11,742 nucleotides of DNA, taken from NCBI GenBank assembly GCA_045658425.1, contig JAZOVB010000013.1, forward strand, positions 1-11,742, written 5' to 3'. Position 1 is the first letter of the stretch. Each line of letters begins with the position of its first letter. Shown here piece by piece: positions 1 to 6,494 of this stretch. Below the pieces are notes generated by a model. That model was not told the DNA's origin. It worked only from the letters and a program-made list of their open reading frames with translations, and searched no databases. The translations under genes were made by a program, and so were the position numbers. Origin of the DNA: SIG450 sp045658425. GTDB taxonomy: Bacteria > Bacillota > Clostridia > UMGS1840 > HGM11507.

Positions 1-699
1 TTAATTGCATTCGGGATATCCGTTGCAATTGCAAAAATTGTGGGAAGTACAGGAGATGTAGATTTAACCGAAACAATTTTAAGTCCTGTTATTGAAATCG
101 TGGGCGGTCTTTTGTTCGGTGCAATTTTAGGAATAATTTTCAGTGGGTTGATAAAATGGTTTACAGGGCGAGGAAATCGTTTAGCTGTTGCAATTGCTAT
201 GGTTTGTCTTTGTGTGGGTGTTTCAGGTCTTTGCCATTTTTCATCTCTTTTAGCTTGTATGGCAATGGGTGCAGTATTAATTAATACATCTACAAAATAT
301 TCAGAACTATTTGCTCTTACTGACCGTTTCACTCCACCGCTGTTCTTACTTTTCTTTGTGGTATCGGGTGCGGAATTAAATATAGGAATTCTTCCCTCGG
401 TTGGTGTAATCGGAATTGTTTATATCGTTGTAAGAGTTCTTGGTAAAATGGGAGGAGCATCATTAGGTGCAATTATAAGTAAAGCCTCCGAACCTGTAAA
501 GAAATACTTAGGCCCTACTCTTATTCCACAGGCCGGGGTTGCTATCGGTCTTTCTATGGCCGCAATGACCGTAGTTCCCGAATTCGGTGCGAAAATCAGG
601 GCAATTATTCTTTGTGCTACAATTATCTATGAGCTTGTAGGCCCTGTTATTACAAAAGTTACTCTGAAAAAAGCAGGAGAAATATCACTGGATTCATAA
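1..699 (+). CDS. Cation:proton antiporter, CPA2/Kef type (3' part only)
   Basis: This is the C-terminal 232 residues of a membrane transporter. The frame is open from base 1, so the real start lies upstream; an in-frame GTG at 40 has no special claim to be the start. About six or seven hydrophobic segments are visible. They include a motif resembling the late-helix signature of Kef/NapA-like exchangers (TPPLFLLFFVVSGAELN) and a glycine-rich segment (IPQAGVAIGLSMAA). The final segment ends in a short basic tail and TAA at 697-699. CPA2 proteins exchange Na+ or K+ for H+ across the cytoplasmic membrane. The catalytic Asp-bearing helix would lie in the missing N-terminal part, so the ion cannot be inferred. 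No KTN/TrkA-N nucleotide-binding domain follows. The gene converges on the fumarate reductase operon, and there is no evident functional link. Confidence 0.85.
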   Translation, partial: LIAFGISVAIAKIVGSTGDVDLTETILSPVIEIVGGLLFGAILGIIFSGLIKWFTGRGNRLAVAIAMVCLCVGVSGLCHFSSLLACMAMGAVLINTSTKYSELFALTDRFTPPLFLLFFVVSGAELNIGILPSVGVIGIVYIVVRVLGKMGGASLGAIISKASEPVKKYLGPTLIPQAGVAIGLSMAAMTVVPEFGAKIRAIILCATIIYELVGPVITKVTLKKAGEISLDS

Positions 700-800
700 A
701 AATAATAAAAAAGGGAATGTAAAAAAACTCCAGACCACCAAAAACGAGATGTATAAATAGTTTTGATATAGAAAACTTATCAAATCAACTATAAAAAGGT

Positions 801-821
801 AAAGATTTTAAAAAAATCTTT
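801..821. other. AT-rich hairpin in the convergent intergenic region
   Basis: A 9-bp inverted repeat (AAAGATTTT / AAAATCTTT) with a 3-nt loop lies about 100 nt after the antiporter stop codon. It is made almost wholly of A-T pairs and is followed by only a short T/A stretch, so it would be a weak terminator at best. The stronger hairpin at 878-903 is the more likely end of the antiporter transcript. Confidence 0.4.
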
Positions 822-835
822 TAAAATTAAGTTTA

Positions 836-903
836 TCCATTCTGAAGATTTTTTCCTATCCCCTATGAATTGTTTTTGGGACTGTAAATAAATTTACAGT
901 CCC
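836..903 (+). repeat. Dispersed repeat, copy 1 (40-bp block plus terminator hairpin)
   Basis: The plus strand carries a 40-bp block starting TCCATTCTGAAG and ending CCTATGAATTGTTT, two further T, and then a hairpin starting GGGACTG. The reverse complement of 11346-11411 is the same except at the two-base junction (TT here, A there) and at the hairpin's last base. The two copies are inverted with respect to each other and bracket the whole operon, each with its hairpin on the operon side. No open reading frame or transposase accompanies the repeat. It is best described as a dispersed intergenic element carrying a terminator. Confidence 0.85.
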
Positions 904-911
904 ATTTTTTT
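878..911 (+). terminator. Intrinsic terminator for the antiporter transcript
   Basis: A perfect 11-bp stem (GGGACTGTAAA / TTTACAGTCCC) with a TAAA loop is followed on the plus strand by A and then seven T (905-911). This is a standard intrinsic terminator about 180 nt after the antiporter stop. On the minus strand the stem is followed by AAAAACAA, with no U-tract. It would therefore end fumarate reductase transcripts only weakly, although the stem lies directly after the last operon gene. Confidence 0.8.
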
Positions 912-920
912 ATTTGCAGA

Positions 921-2525
921 TTATATACTTTTTTGTTTTGTATAGTTAGGAAGTAGTTTAGGTGAAACTGTTTCGGTTTTAATACCTGCATCTTCAATCT
1001 CTTTTTCAAATTTTTCAATATGAGAAAGAGTAAGCTTACCTGTTTTAACATTCTTGGATTTAGCTGCGGCATTTTTACCTGCACTTCTTCCGAATACGAT
1101 AATATCGAGAAGTGAATTACCCATAAGTCTGTTCTTACCATGAATTCCGCCAACTGCTTCACCTGCAACAAATAAGTTTTCTACATTTGTTGTCATACAG
1201 TCTTCTGTTATGTCAAGACCACCGTTCTGATAGTGAAGAGTAGGATAAACTAAGATAGGTTCCTTACGGATATCTATTCCGTATTTTTCAAACATACGCA
1301 TCATAGCAGGAATTCTCTTTTCAATAGTACCCGCACCGCCGATTTTTTCAATCATCGGTGTATCAAGCCATACGCCCTTTCCGTCACCTGTATCTACTCC
1401 GTTGTCCCTTTCAGAACATTCACGGATAATTGATGCGGCGGAAACATCACGGGTTTCTAACGGATGCATAAATACATCACCATTAACATTTACAAGCTTT
1501 GCACCTAAGGAACGCACCTTTTCAGTAACCAAAGCACCGAAAATCTGTTCAGGATATGCAACACCTGTCGGATGATACTGCAGAGTTTCTGCATATAAAA
1601 GCTTTGCACCTGCTCTGTAACCAAGAACAAGACCGTCAGCAGTTGCACCATAGTGATTTGAAGTAGGGAAGCCCTGGTAGTGCATACGGCCTGCACCGCC
1701 TGTTGCAATAATAACGGTTTTAGCCTTTGCAACATAAAGCTCTTTTGTTTCCATATTCATAAGAACGGCACCTGCCGCTTTGCCATTTTCATCAAGAATA
1801 AGCTCTATTGCAGAAGTAAAATCAATAACAGGTATATTTCTGTTTAAAACTTCATCACGAAGAGTTCTCATAATTTCTGCACCGGAATAGTCCTTTGCCG
1901 CATGCATTCTTTTTCTTGAGGTTCCTCCGCCGTGAGTTGTAACCATTGTTCCGTCTGCTTCTTTATCAAATTCAACCCCTAAATTACTAAGCCATAAAAT
2001 AGCTTCGGGTGCATCGCATACAAGCTTTGATAAAAGCTCTCTTTTTGCAGCAAAGTGTCCGCCGCCGAATGCATCTACAAAGTGGATTGCAGGGGAATCA
2101 TTTGGTTTGTCCGCTGCCTGAATACCGCCCTCTGCCATCATGGTGTTTGCATCGCCCATTCTGAGCTTTGTAACAATCATAACATCGGCACCCGCCTCGT
2201 GAGCTTCAATTGCCGCAGATGTACCTGCACCGCCTCCGCCGATAATTAAAACATCAGTTTCGTAATCAGGCTTTTCAAGGTCAACGCTTTCTTTGGTAAT
2301 TCTGCTGTGAGCCTGAAGAATTTCAGCAAGTTCGTTAGGAACCTTATCGCCTTTGTTTGGGCCTATTTTTAAAACATCAAATTCTTCCTGTTTATAGTCC
2401 GGATGAAAAGCCGCAAGTAAATCTTCCTTTTGTTTTGCGGTCATACGATCCGGTTCAAGTGCAATATTTTTTTCTCTTGCGGCTTCAACTGCAGCAAGGG
2501 ATTTCTGAAATTTTTCCGAATACAT
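921..2525 (-). CDS. frdA: Fumarate reductase/succinate dehydrogenase flavoprotein subunit (FrdA/TfrA-like)
   Basis: This is a 534-residue FAD subunit that interconverts fumarate and succinate. The ADP-binding motif GGGGAG is at residues 96-101. The active-site set of the family is present: HPTG (H318), TE plus Arg (T334, E335, R338), TRD (R359, the family's proton-donor Arg), HYxxGG (H431) and NRL (R466). At the position where E. coli FrdA has the His that bonds FAD covalently (SHTVAAEGG) this protein has N127 (ANTMMAEGG), so FAD is probably bound non-covalently. About 90 residues precede the FAD domain, and the usual C-terminal helical domain of about 150 residues is nearly absent. Residues ending the protein are KQKSI. 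AAGGAGG precedes ATG 2525 at good spacing, 13 nt after the frdB-like gene. It is the last gene of the operon. L-aspartate oxidase is less likely because there is a dedicated Fe-S partner. Confidence 0.9.
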   Translation of the reverse strand: MYSEKFQKSLAAVEAAREKNIALEPDRMTAKQKEDLLAAFHPDYKQEEFDVLKIGPNKGDKVPNELAEILQAHSRITKESVDLEKPDYETDVLIIGGGGAGTSAAIEAHEAGADVMIVTKLRMGDANTMMAEGGIQAADKPNDSPAIHFVDAFGGGHFAAKRELLSKLVCDAPEAILWLSNLGVEFDKEADGTMVTTHGGGTSRKRMHAAKDYSGAEIMRTLRDEVLNRNIPVIDFTSAIELILDENGKAAGAVLMNMETKELYVAKAKTVIIATGGAGRMHYQGFPTSNHYGATADGLVLGYRAGAKLLYAETLQYHPTGVAYPEQIFGALVTEKVRSLGAKLVNVNGDVFMHPLETRDVSAASIIRECSERDNGVDTGDGKGVWLDTPMIEKIGGAGTIEKRIPAMMRMFEKYGIDIRKEPILVYPTLHYQNGGLDITEDCMTTNVENLFVAGEAVGGIHGKNRLMGNSLLDIIVFGRSAGKNAAAKSKNVKTGKLTLSHIEKFEKEIEDAGIKTETVSPKLLPNYTKQKSI

Positions 2526-2538
2526 ATTCTTTTCCTCC

Positions 2539-3213
2539 TTACTTTTCTATTTCACGGGTATTATAAAGCTCTTTCATTTCTTCAACAGGCTTTTGCATAA
2601 GTGCTTCTATAAGTTCCTTAAAATCGCCGTTTTCAATTTCTTTTACACGATCTTCTAAATGACCGCATCCGGGAGCTAAGTATTTTCCGTTTATTCTTCT
2701 TGCAAGCATTGCAACTTGCGGATGGGAAATTCCTGCAGGGCATCTTGAAGAACATACTCCACACATTACACAGTCAAAGGATTCTTCAGCGCATTTTTCA
2801 AAATCGCCACGCTGAGCGTAAGCAATATACTGCATAACATCAAGTCCCTGAGTACAGCTTTTTGTGCAGGCATTACAGCCGATACAAGCGTATATTTCAG
2901 GATATAACTGCATCATAACAGATTCGGTTGTGGGGATTTTTTCTATATCATACCCTTCTTTAACAAGTGGGAAGAAAGGTAATGTTGCAATATACATATT
3001 GTCTTCAACCTTAGTCTGACAAGCAAGACAAGCCTTAAGCTCCTTGTCACCCTTTATGCGGTAAATGGTAGCACAGGCTCCGCAAAAACCGTTACGGCAA
3101 CCGCAGCCTCTTACAAGCTGGTAACCGGCATATTCCATAGCGGTCATAATTGTTAAATTTTCGGGTACTTCGTATTTTTTCCCGAAAAGAAATATATTAA
3201 CTAATTTTTCCAT
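2539..3213 (-). CDS. frdB: Fumarate reductase iron-sulfur subunit (FrdB / N-terminal TfrB-like)
   Basis: This is a 224-residue electron-transfer partner of the flavoprotein. The N-terminal plant-type ferredoxin domain has a [2Fe-2S] pattern (C39, C44, C47, C62, with C37 and C65 nearby). Two ferredoxin-like motifs follow: C110-C113-C116-C120 and C148-C151-C154-C158. Quinone-linked FrdB/SdhB proteins use a three-Cys pattern for a [3Fe-4S] cluster in the distal motif. Here all four Cys are present, so two [4Fe-4S] clusters are expected. The arrangement matches the N-terminal half of methanogen thiol:fumarate reductase TfrB, whose C-terminal half is HdrB-like; here HdrB is a separate gene in the same operon. 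AAAGGAG precedes the ATG, and the gap to the upstream gene is 12 nt. No transmembrane segment is seen, so it is probably cytosolic. Confidence 0.88.
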   Translation of the reverse strand: MEKLVNIFLFGKKYEVPENLTIMTAMEYAGYQLVRGCGCRNGFCGACATIYRIKGDKELKACLACQTKVEDNMYIATLPFFPLVKEGYDIEKIPTTESVMMQLYPEIYACIGCNACTKSCTQGLDVMQYIAYAQRGDFEKCAEESFDCVMCGVCSSRCPAGISHPQVAMLARRINGKYLAPGCGHLEDRVKEIENGDFKELIEALMQKPVEEMKELYNTREIEK

Positions 3214-3225
3214 ATTAACTCTCCT

Positions 3226-4059
3226 TTAATATTCATCCGGAAGCTCGTCAAGCTCATCGCATCTGAATACCGGACCGTCTTTACACACATATTTTGCGCC
3301 TACATTACATCTTCCGCATTTACCCACTCCGCATTTCATACGAAGCTCTAATGTTGTGTATATCTGAGTTTTATCAAAGCCAAGTTCACAAAGTCCTTCA
3401 AGTGTAAACTTAATCATAATCGGAGGACCGCATAGAACCGCTGTTTTATTTGTGTCAAAGCCAAGCTCTTTTACGAAGTTCGGAACAAAGCCTACATGCC
3501 CGTTCCAGCCTTCCTGCGGATTATCTATTGTCAGGTGAACCTTAACACCTGCATCAGTTGACCATTCATCAATGATTTCTTTGTAATCAAGTAAATCATC
3601 CTTGCTTCTTGAACCGTAAACAATGTCAATATCACCGTAACGGTCACGGTAATGTCTGCAGTAATTTATAACCGAGCGAAGAGGTGCAAGACCTACACCG
3701 CCGGCGATAAATAAAAGATTTTTACCGGCAAACACATCATCAACAGGGAATGGTTTTCCGTAAGGACCTCTGATTGTTATCTGTTGGCCGACTTCTGCCT
3801 GATGAAGCCAATCGGTTACACATCCGCATTTTTTAATGGAAAATTCCATATATTCTTCATTGGTAGGAGAGGATGTTATAGAAAACATTGCTTCTCCAAC
3901 TCCGGGAACAGAAAGCATAGCACACTGTCCCGGACGGTGATCAAAGGCTTTTTTTCCATCGGTTGTTACCACTCTGAAAGTTTTTATATCAGGAGTGTCA
4001 ATACGGACATCGGTTATAACGCCAACCTTGGGAATTAAAGTTTCTTCATTTTTATTCAC
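3226..4059 (-). CDS. flxA: FlxA-like NAD(P)H:acceptor oxidoreductase (FAD, NAD and [2Fe-2S] domains)
   Basis: This is a 277-residue protein of the ferredoxin-NADP reductase / dihydroorotate dehydrogenase electron-transfer family, which also includes AsrB and hydrogenase gamma subunits. A flavin-binding beta-barrel covers residues 8-105 (MFSITSSP at 58-65). The NAD(P)-binding domain follows (IAGGVGLAPLRS at 118-129; CGPP at 210-213). The C-terminal [2Fe-2S] motif is C243-x4-C248-x2-C251-x7-C259. It probably oxidises NADH and feeds electrons to the neighbouring Fe-S proteins, as proposed for FlxA in the Flx-Hdr complexes of sulfate reducers. The start is GTG at 4059. It overlaps the TGA of the preceding gene as GTGA and is preceded by GGAGGGG at suitable spacing, so it is translationally coupled. 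NADH rather than NADPH is inferred from Flx precedent, not from a specificity residue. Confidence 0.87.
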   Translation of the reverse strand: MNKNEETLIPKVGVITDVRIDTPDIKTFRVVTTDGKKAFDHRPGQCAMLSVPGVGEAMFSITSSPTNEEYMEFSIKKCGCVTDWLHQAEVGQQITIRGPYGKPFPVDDVFAGKNLLFIAGGVGLAPLRSVINYCRHYRDRYGDIDIVYGSRSKDDLLDYKEIIDEWSTDAGVKVHLTIDNPQEGWNGHVGFVPNFVKELGFDTNKTAVLCGPPIMIKFTLEGLCELGFDKTQIYTTLELRMKCGVGKCGRCNVGAKYVCKDGPVFRCDELDELPDEY

Positions 4060-5081
4060 GCGTCAGCCCCTCCAATCTTTTTCATTACTTTAACAATATT
4101 CATGGAAATCGGACACTTGGATAAACATCTTCCGCATCCCACACAGCTAAATAACCCCTGGTTATTTTCGGGATAATAAACAAGCTTATGCATAAATCTC
4201 TGGCGGAAACGCTCTTTTTGTGTCAGTCTGTTATTTCCGTGAGCCATTTTTGTGAAATCGGAATACATACAGGAATCCCAACATCTGAATCTTATAACGC
4301 CTTTTCCTGTGTTGAAATCCTTAATGTCATAGCACTGACAGGTAGGACATACAAAAGTACAGGTTCCGCACCCCAGACAGCTCTGGGATAGTTCGTCCCA
4401 GGCGGGATGGTTAAAGAATACATCAGTTTTTCCGCCTCCGAAAGCATCTGTTTTAAGATCTTTAAGAGGAAGTTTATCCATAATTTTTGAAATCTTTTCT
4501 TTAATATCATCTACCGGTTTTTCATCACATTCTTTGGTAGTAGCTGATAATTTTTCCAAAAGTGCCTTACCTTTTTCGGTATTGGCTCTTAAATAGATTT
4601 CAGTTTCGGTTTTCCATGTTGTTATATCTCCTTCAGGGTCTTCGGGAGAAATTCCGAAAGTTTTACAAAAACAGGTTTCGGAGGGCTTATTGCAGGCGGT
4701 TGACACAATAATTCCTTTTTCTCTTCTTGATGCATAATAGCTGTCAACAGGTTCGGTTAAGAAAACTCTGTCTAAAATTTCAAAGCTTTTCACATCACAT
4801 CCGCGTACTCCGAAAATAACAAAATCTTCGGTTTCGCTTCTTGTATCAATAACCTCAATGTTTTTTCCATCCATTTTAAATTCCATCAGATTTTCCATCT
4901 GGGGGAAGAAAAAGTCTTTAGGGCTTCTTACAGTGTTTAAAGAATCACTCCATAAAATACCCTGCTCCCATTTTTTATAAACAGAACTTCCGTCACTGTC
5001 TTTTGCAGGGATATAAAGCTTAGCCTGTTTTGAAATTTCTTCAAAAAGAGTATTTATTTTATCAAGCGAACATTTAAGCAT
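4056..5081 (-). CDS. 4Fe-4S dicluster electron-transfer protein (FlxB / AsrA-like)
   Basis: This is a 341-residue protein resembling anaerobic sulfite reductase subunit A and hydrogenase beta-type ferredoxin proteins. Two ferredoxin motifs lie in the C-terminal third: C235-C238-C241-C245 and C313-C316-C319-C323. Extra cysteines (C130, C137, C139, C248, C250, C267, C271) could hold a further cluster. AsrA pairs with an AsrB-like flavoprotein, here the FlxA-like product of the next gene. It probably carries electrons between FlxA and the rest of the complex. By gene order it is the FlxB equivalent, but FlxB and FlxC assignments are not certain from sequence alone. I place the start at ATG 5081 because AGGAGGG lies 7 nt upstream. 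An in-frame TTG at 5099 would add six residues but has no such site. It overlaps the upstream gene by 8 nt. Confidence 0.82.
   Translation of the reverse strand: MLKCSLDKINTLFEEISKQAKLYIPAKDSDGSSVYKKWEQGILWSDSLNTVRSPKDFFFPQMENLMEFKMDGKNIEVIDTRSETEDFVIFGVRGCDVKSFEILDRVFLTEPVDSYYASRREKGIIVSTACNKPSETCFCKTFGISPEDPEGDITTWKTETEIYLRANTEKGKALLEKLSATTKECDEKPVDDIKEKISKIMDKLPLKDLKTDAFGGGKTDVFFNHPAWDELSQSCLGCGTCTFVCPTCQCYDIKDFNTGKGVIRFRCWDSCMYSDFTKMAHGNNRLTQKERFRQRFMHKLVYYPENNQGLFSCVGCGRCLSKCPISMNIVKVMKKIGGADA
4067..4073 (-). promoter_or_regulatory. Ribosome binding site for the GTG start of flxA
   Basis: GGAGGGG on the minus strand ends 7 nt before GTG 4059, inside the 3' end of the preceding gene. It supports GTG as the start and coupled translation through the GTGA overlap. 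Confidence 0.75.
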
Positions 5082-6072
5082 CAGTATCCCTCCTGTCAAA
5101 AACCTCGCCGGGTTCTAAATCTTCTGTAGTATAATCCACAAGGGGAGCTCGTGAGCCAACCACAGCTCCTGCCTGATATTCTCCGTAAAATTCATTCATA
5201 TCCTTTATAAACTTTCTGTTTAAAAGGTGAAGCGGAATATTCTGCGGACATACTCTTGAACATTCACCACAGTCAGTACAACGGCCTGCAACGTGAAATG
5301 CTCTTATAATATGGAACATTTTTTCTTCAAAGCTGTTTGCAGGTGCCTTGTTTTCAACACCTGACGAAGGATTATCAAACACACATTTTTCACATGTGCA
5401 GGCAGGACAGGCATCGCGACAGGCATTACAACGAATACATCGTGAAAGCTCATTCTGCCAGAAAGTAAATCTTTCATCGGGAGTCATTGACTCAAGCTTT
5501 GCAACTTCATCAAATCTTCCGGATTCGATAACCTGGCCATCATCACCTAAAAGCTCATCAAAGGCAACGTGTTTTTTACTTTTACAGTTTATACAACGCT
5601 CCAATAAAACATCTTTTACAGGCACGGTAACAGGCTTTTCTTCATAAATGGTTGAAACTAAAAGATTTTCTCCATCCTCTTTAATTTCGATTATGCCGTC
5701 ACCTGTAACCGATTTTAATTTTGAAACATCAACCATTCCCTCACATGGGATACCAACCGCATAAACCTTTTCACGATCAAAACGGTGTTCGGTTAAAAGC
5801 TGATTGAAGCTGTATGTATCGCAAGGCTTTAAGAATACTAAAAGTTTGCCTTCGAGTCTGTCTGTTTTGGAAACAAGATATTTTGAGAAATTTGCTCCGC
5901 AAAAATCGTTCCATACAAAATTATTTTCTAAATCTTCTTTGCTTTTAAATATATGAGGAGTTACATCATATTGAAACTCGCCATTATGCCAACCTAAGAC
6001 AGCAGTAACGGTTCCGTTTTCAATCAGAGTGACTGCTTTATCTGTCAATTGATTTTTAGTTATCTTTTGCAT
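5074..6072 (-). CDS. 4Fe-4S dicluster electron-transfer protein (FlxC-like)
   Basis: This is a 332-residue Fe-S protein with an N-terminal domain of about 150 residues resembling coenzyme F420 hydrogenase beta-type proteins (FLKPCDTYSF around 80-89; GIPCEG around 107-112). The motif C160-x2-C163 is followed by two ferredoxin motifs, C212-C215-C218-C222 and C265-C268-C271-C275. A further cysteine group lies between them (C225, C227, C230). It is the second of two dicluster proteins between FlxA and the MvhD/FlxD subunit, so it probably relays electrons from the NADH module to HdrA. The start ATG lies inside the end of the upstream gene (13-nt overlap), with GGAGG just upstream. Its C-terminal coding sequence supplies the AGGAGG for the next gene. 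No membrane segment is seen. Confidence 0.8.
   Translation of the reverse strand: MQKITKNQLTDKAVTLIENGTVTAVLGWHNGEFQYDVTPHIFKSKEDLENNFVWNDFCGANFSKYLVSKTDRLEGKLLVFLKPCDTYSFNQLLTEHRFDREKVYAVGIPCEGMVDVSKLKSVTGDGIIEIKEDGENLLVSTIYEEKPVTVPVKDVLLERCINCKSKKHVAFDELLGDDGQVIESGRFDEVAKLESMTPDERFTFWQNELSRCIRCNACRDACPACTCEKCVFDNPSSGVENKAPANSFEEKMFHIIRAFHVAGRCTDCGECSRVCPQNIPLHLLNRKFIKDMNEFYGEYQAGAVVGSRAPLVDYTTEDLEPGEVFDRRDTDA
5089..5094 (-). promoter_or_regulatory. Ribosome binding site deciding the FlxB-like start
   Basis: AGGAGG on the minus strand lies 7 nt upstream of ATG 5081, within the last codons of the FlxC-like gene. It decides for that ATG over the longer TTG start at 5099, which would contain the site inside its own coding sequence. 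Confidence 0.8.
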
Positions 6073-6494
6073 CGCAGATCCTCCAATCTCTTATTTTCGC
6101 CAAGGGCGGTTACTTTTTCTACAAAATCGTTCATTGTAGCGGCAAATTTTGCACCCTCTGCCGCAGAAACCCATTCTACACGGGTACGCTCTTTTTCAAT
6201 GCCCAGAAAATCAAGCATGGAAAATAATGCAGCCATTCTTCTTCTGGTGTAGTAGTTTCCTGATGTGTAGTGGCAGTCACCAGGGTGACATCCGCATATA
6301 ATAACCCCGTCTGCACCTCTTTGGAAAGCACGAAGAACAAACATAGGATTAACACGGCATGAGCAGGGAACTCTTATTATTTTTACATCCGCCGGATAGT
6401 TAAGACGGTTGTTTCCTGCAAGGTCTGCACCGGCATAAGAACACCAGTTACAGCAAAAAGCAACTATTAATGGTTTATGTTCATTTACTTGCAT
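6060..6494 (-). CDS. flxD: MvhD/FlxD-type [2Fe-2S] adaptor subunit
   Basis: This is a 144-residue member of the methyl-viologen-reducing hydrogenase delta subunit family. Conserved cysteines are C14, C15 and C18 in the N-terminal CCNWCSY motif, C44 and C46 in PCSC, and C67, C69 and C74 in CGCHPGDCHY. The length is typical for a free-standing MvhD. These proteins bind a [2Fe-2S] cluster and dock onto HdrA, passing it electrons from a hydrogenase, a formate dehydrogenase or an Flx module. There is no hydrogenase (MvhAG) or formate dehydrogenase gene here, and the Flx-like genes follow directly, so the donor is most likely NAD(P)H via FlxA. The ATG overlaps the last codons of hdrA (10 nt), and GGAGGT within hdrA is its ribosome binding site. 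Confidence 0.9.
   Translation of the reverse strand: MQVNEHKPLIVAFCCNWCSYAGADLAGNNRLNYPADVKIIRVPCSCRVNPMFVLRAFQRGADGVIICGCHPGDCHYTSGNYYTRRRMAALFSMLDFLGIEKERTRVEWVSAAEGAKFAATMNDFVEKVTALGENKRLEDLRCKR

Noticed and set aside
863..1735. Small minus-strand frames overlapping the 3' half of frdA
   Set aside because: They overlap in another phase a gene with complete active-site motifs; there is no sign of a frameshift or of a separate product.
5082..5099. TTG start giving a 347-residue FlxB-like protein
   Set aside because: The AGGAGG site lies inside this extension and is ideally placed for ATG 5081.
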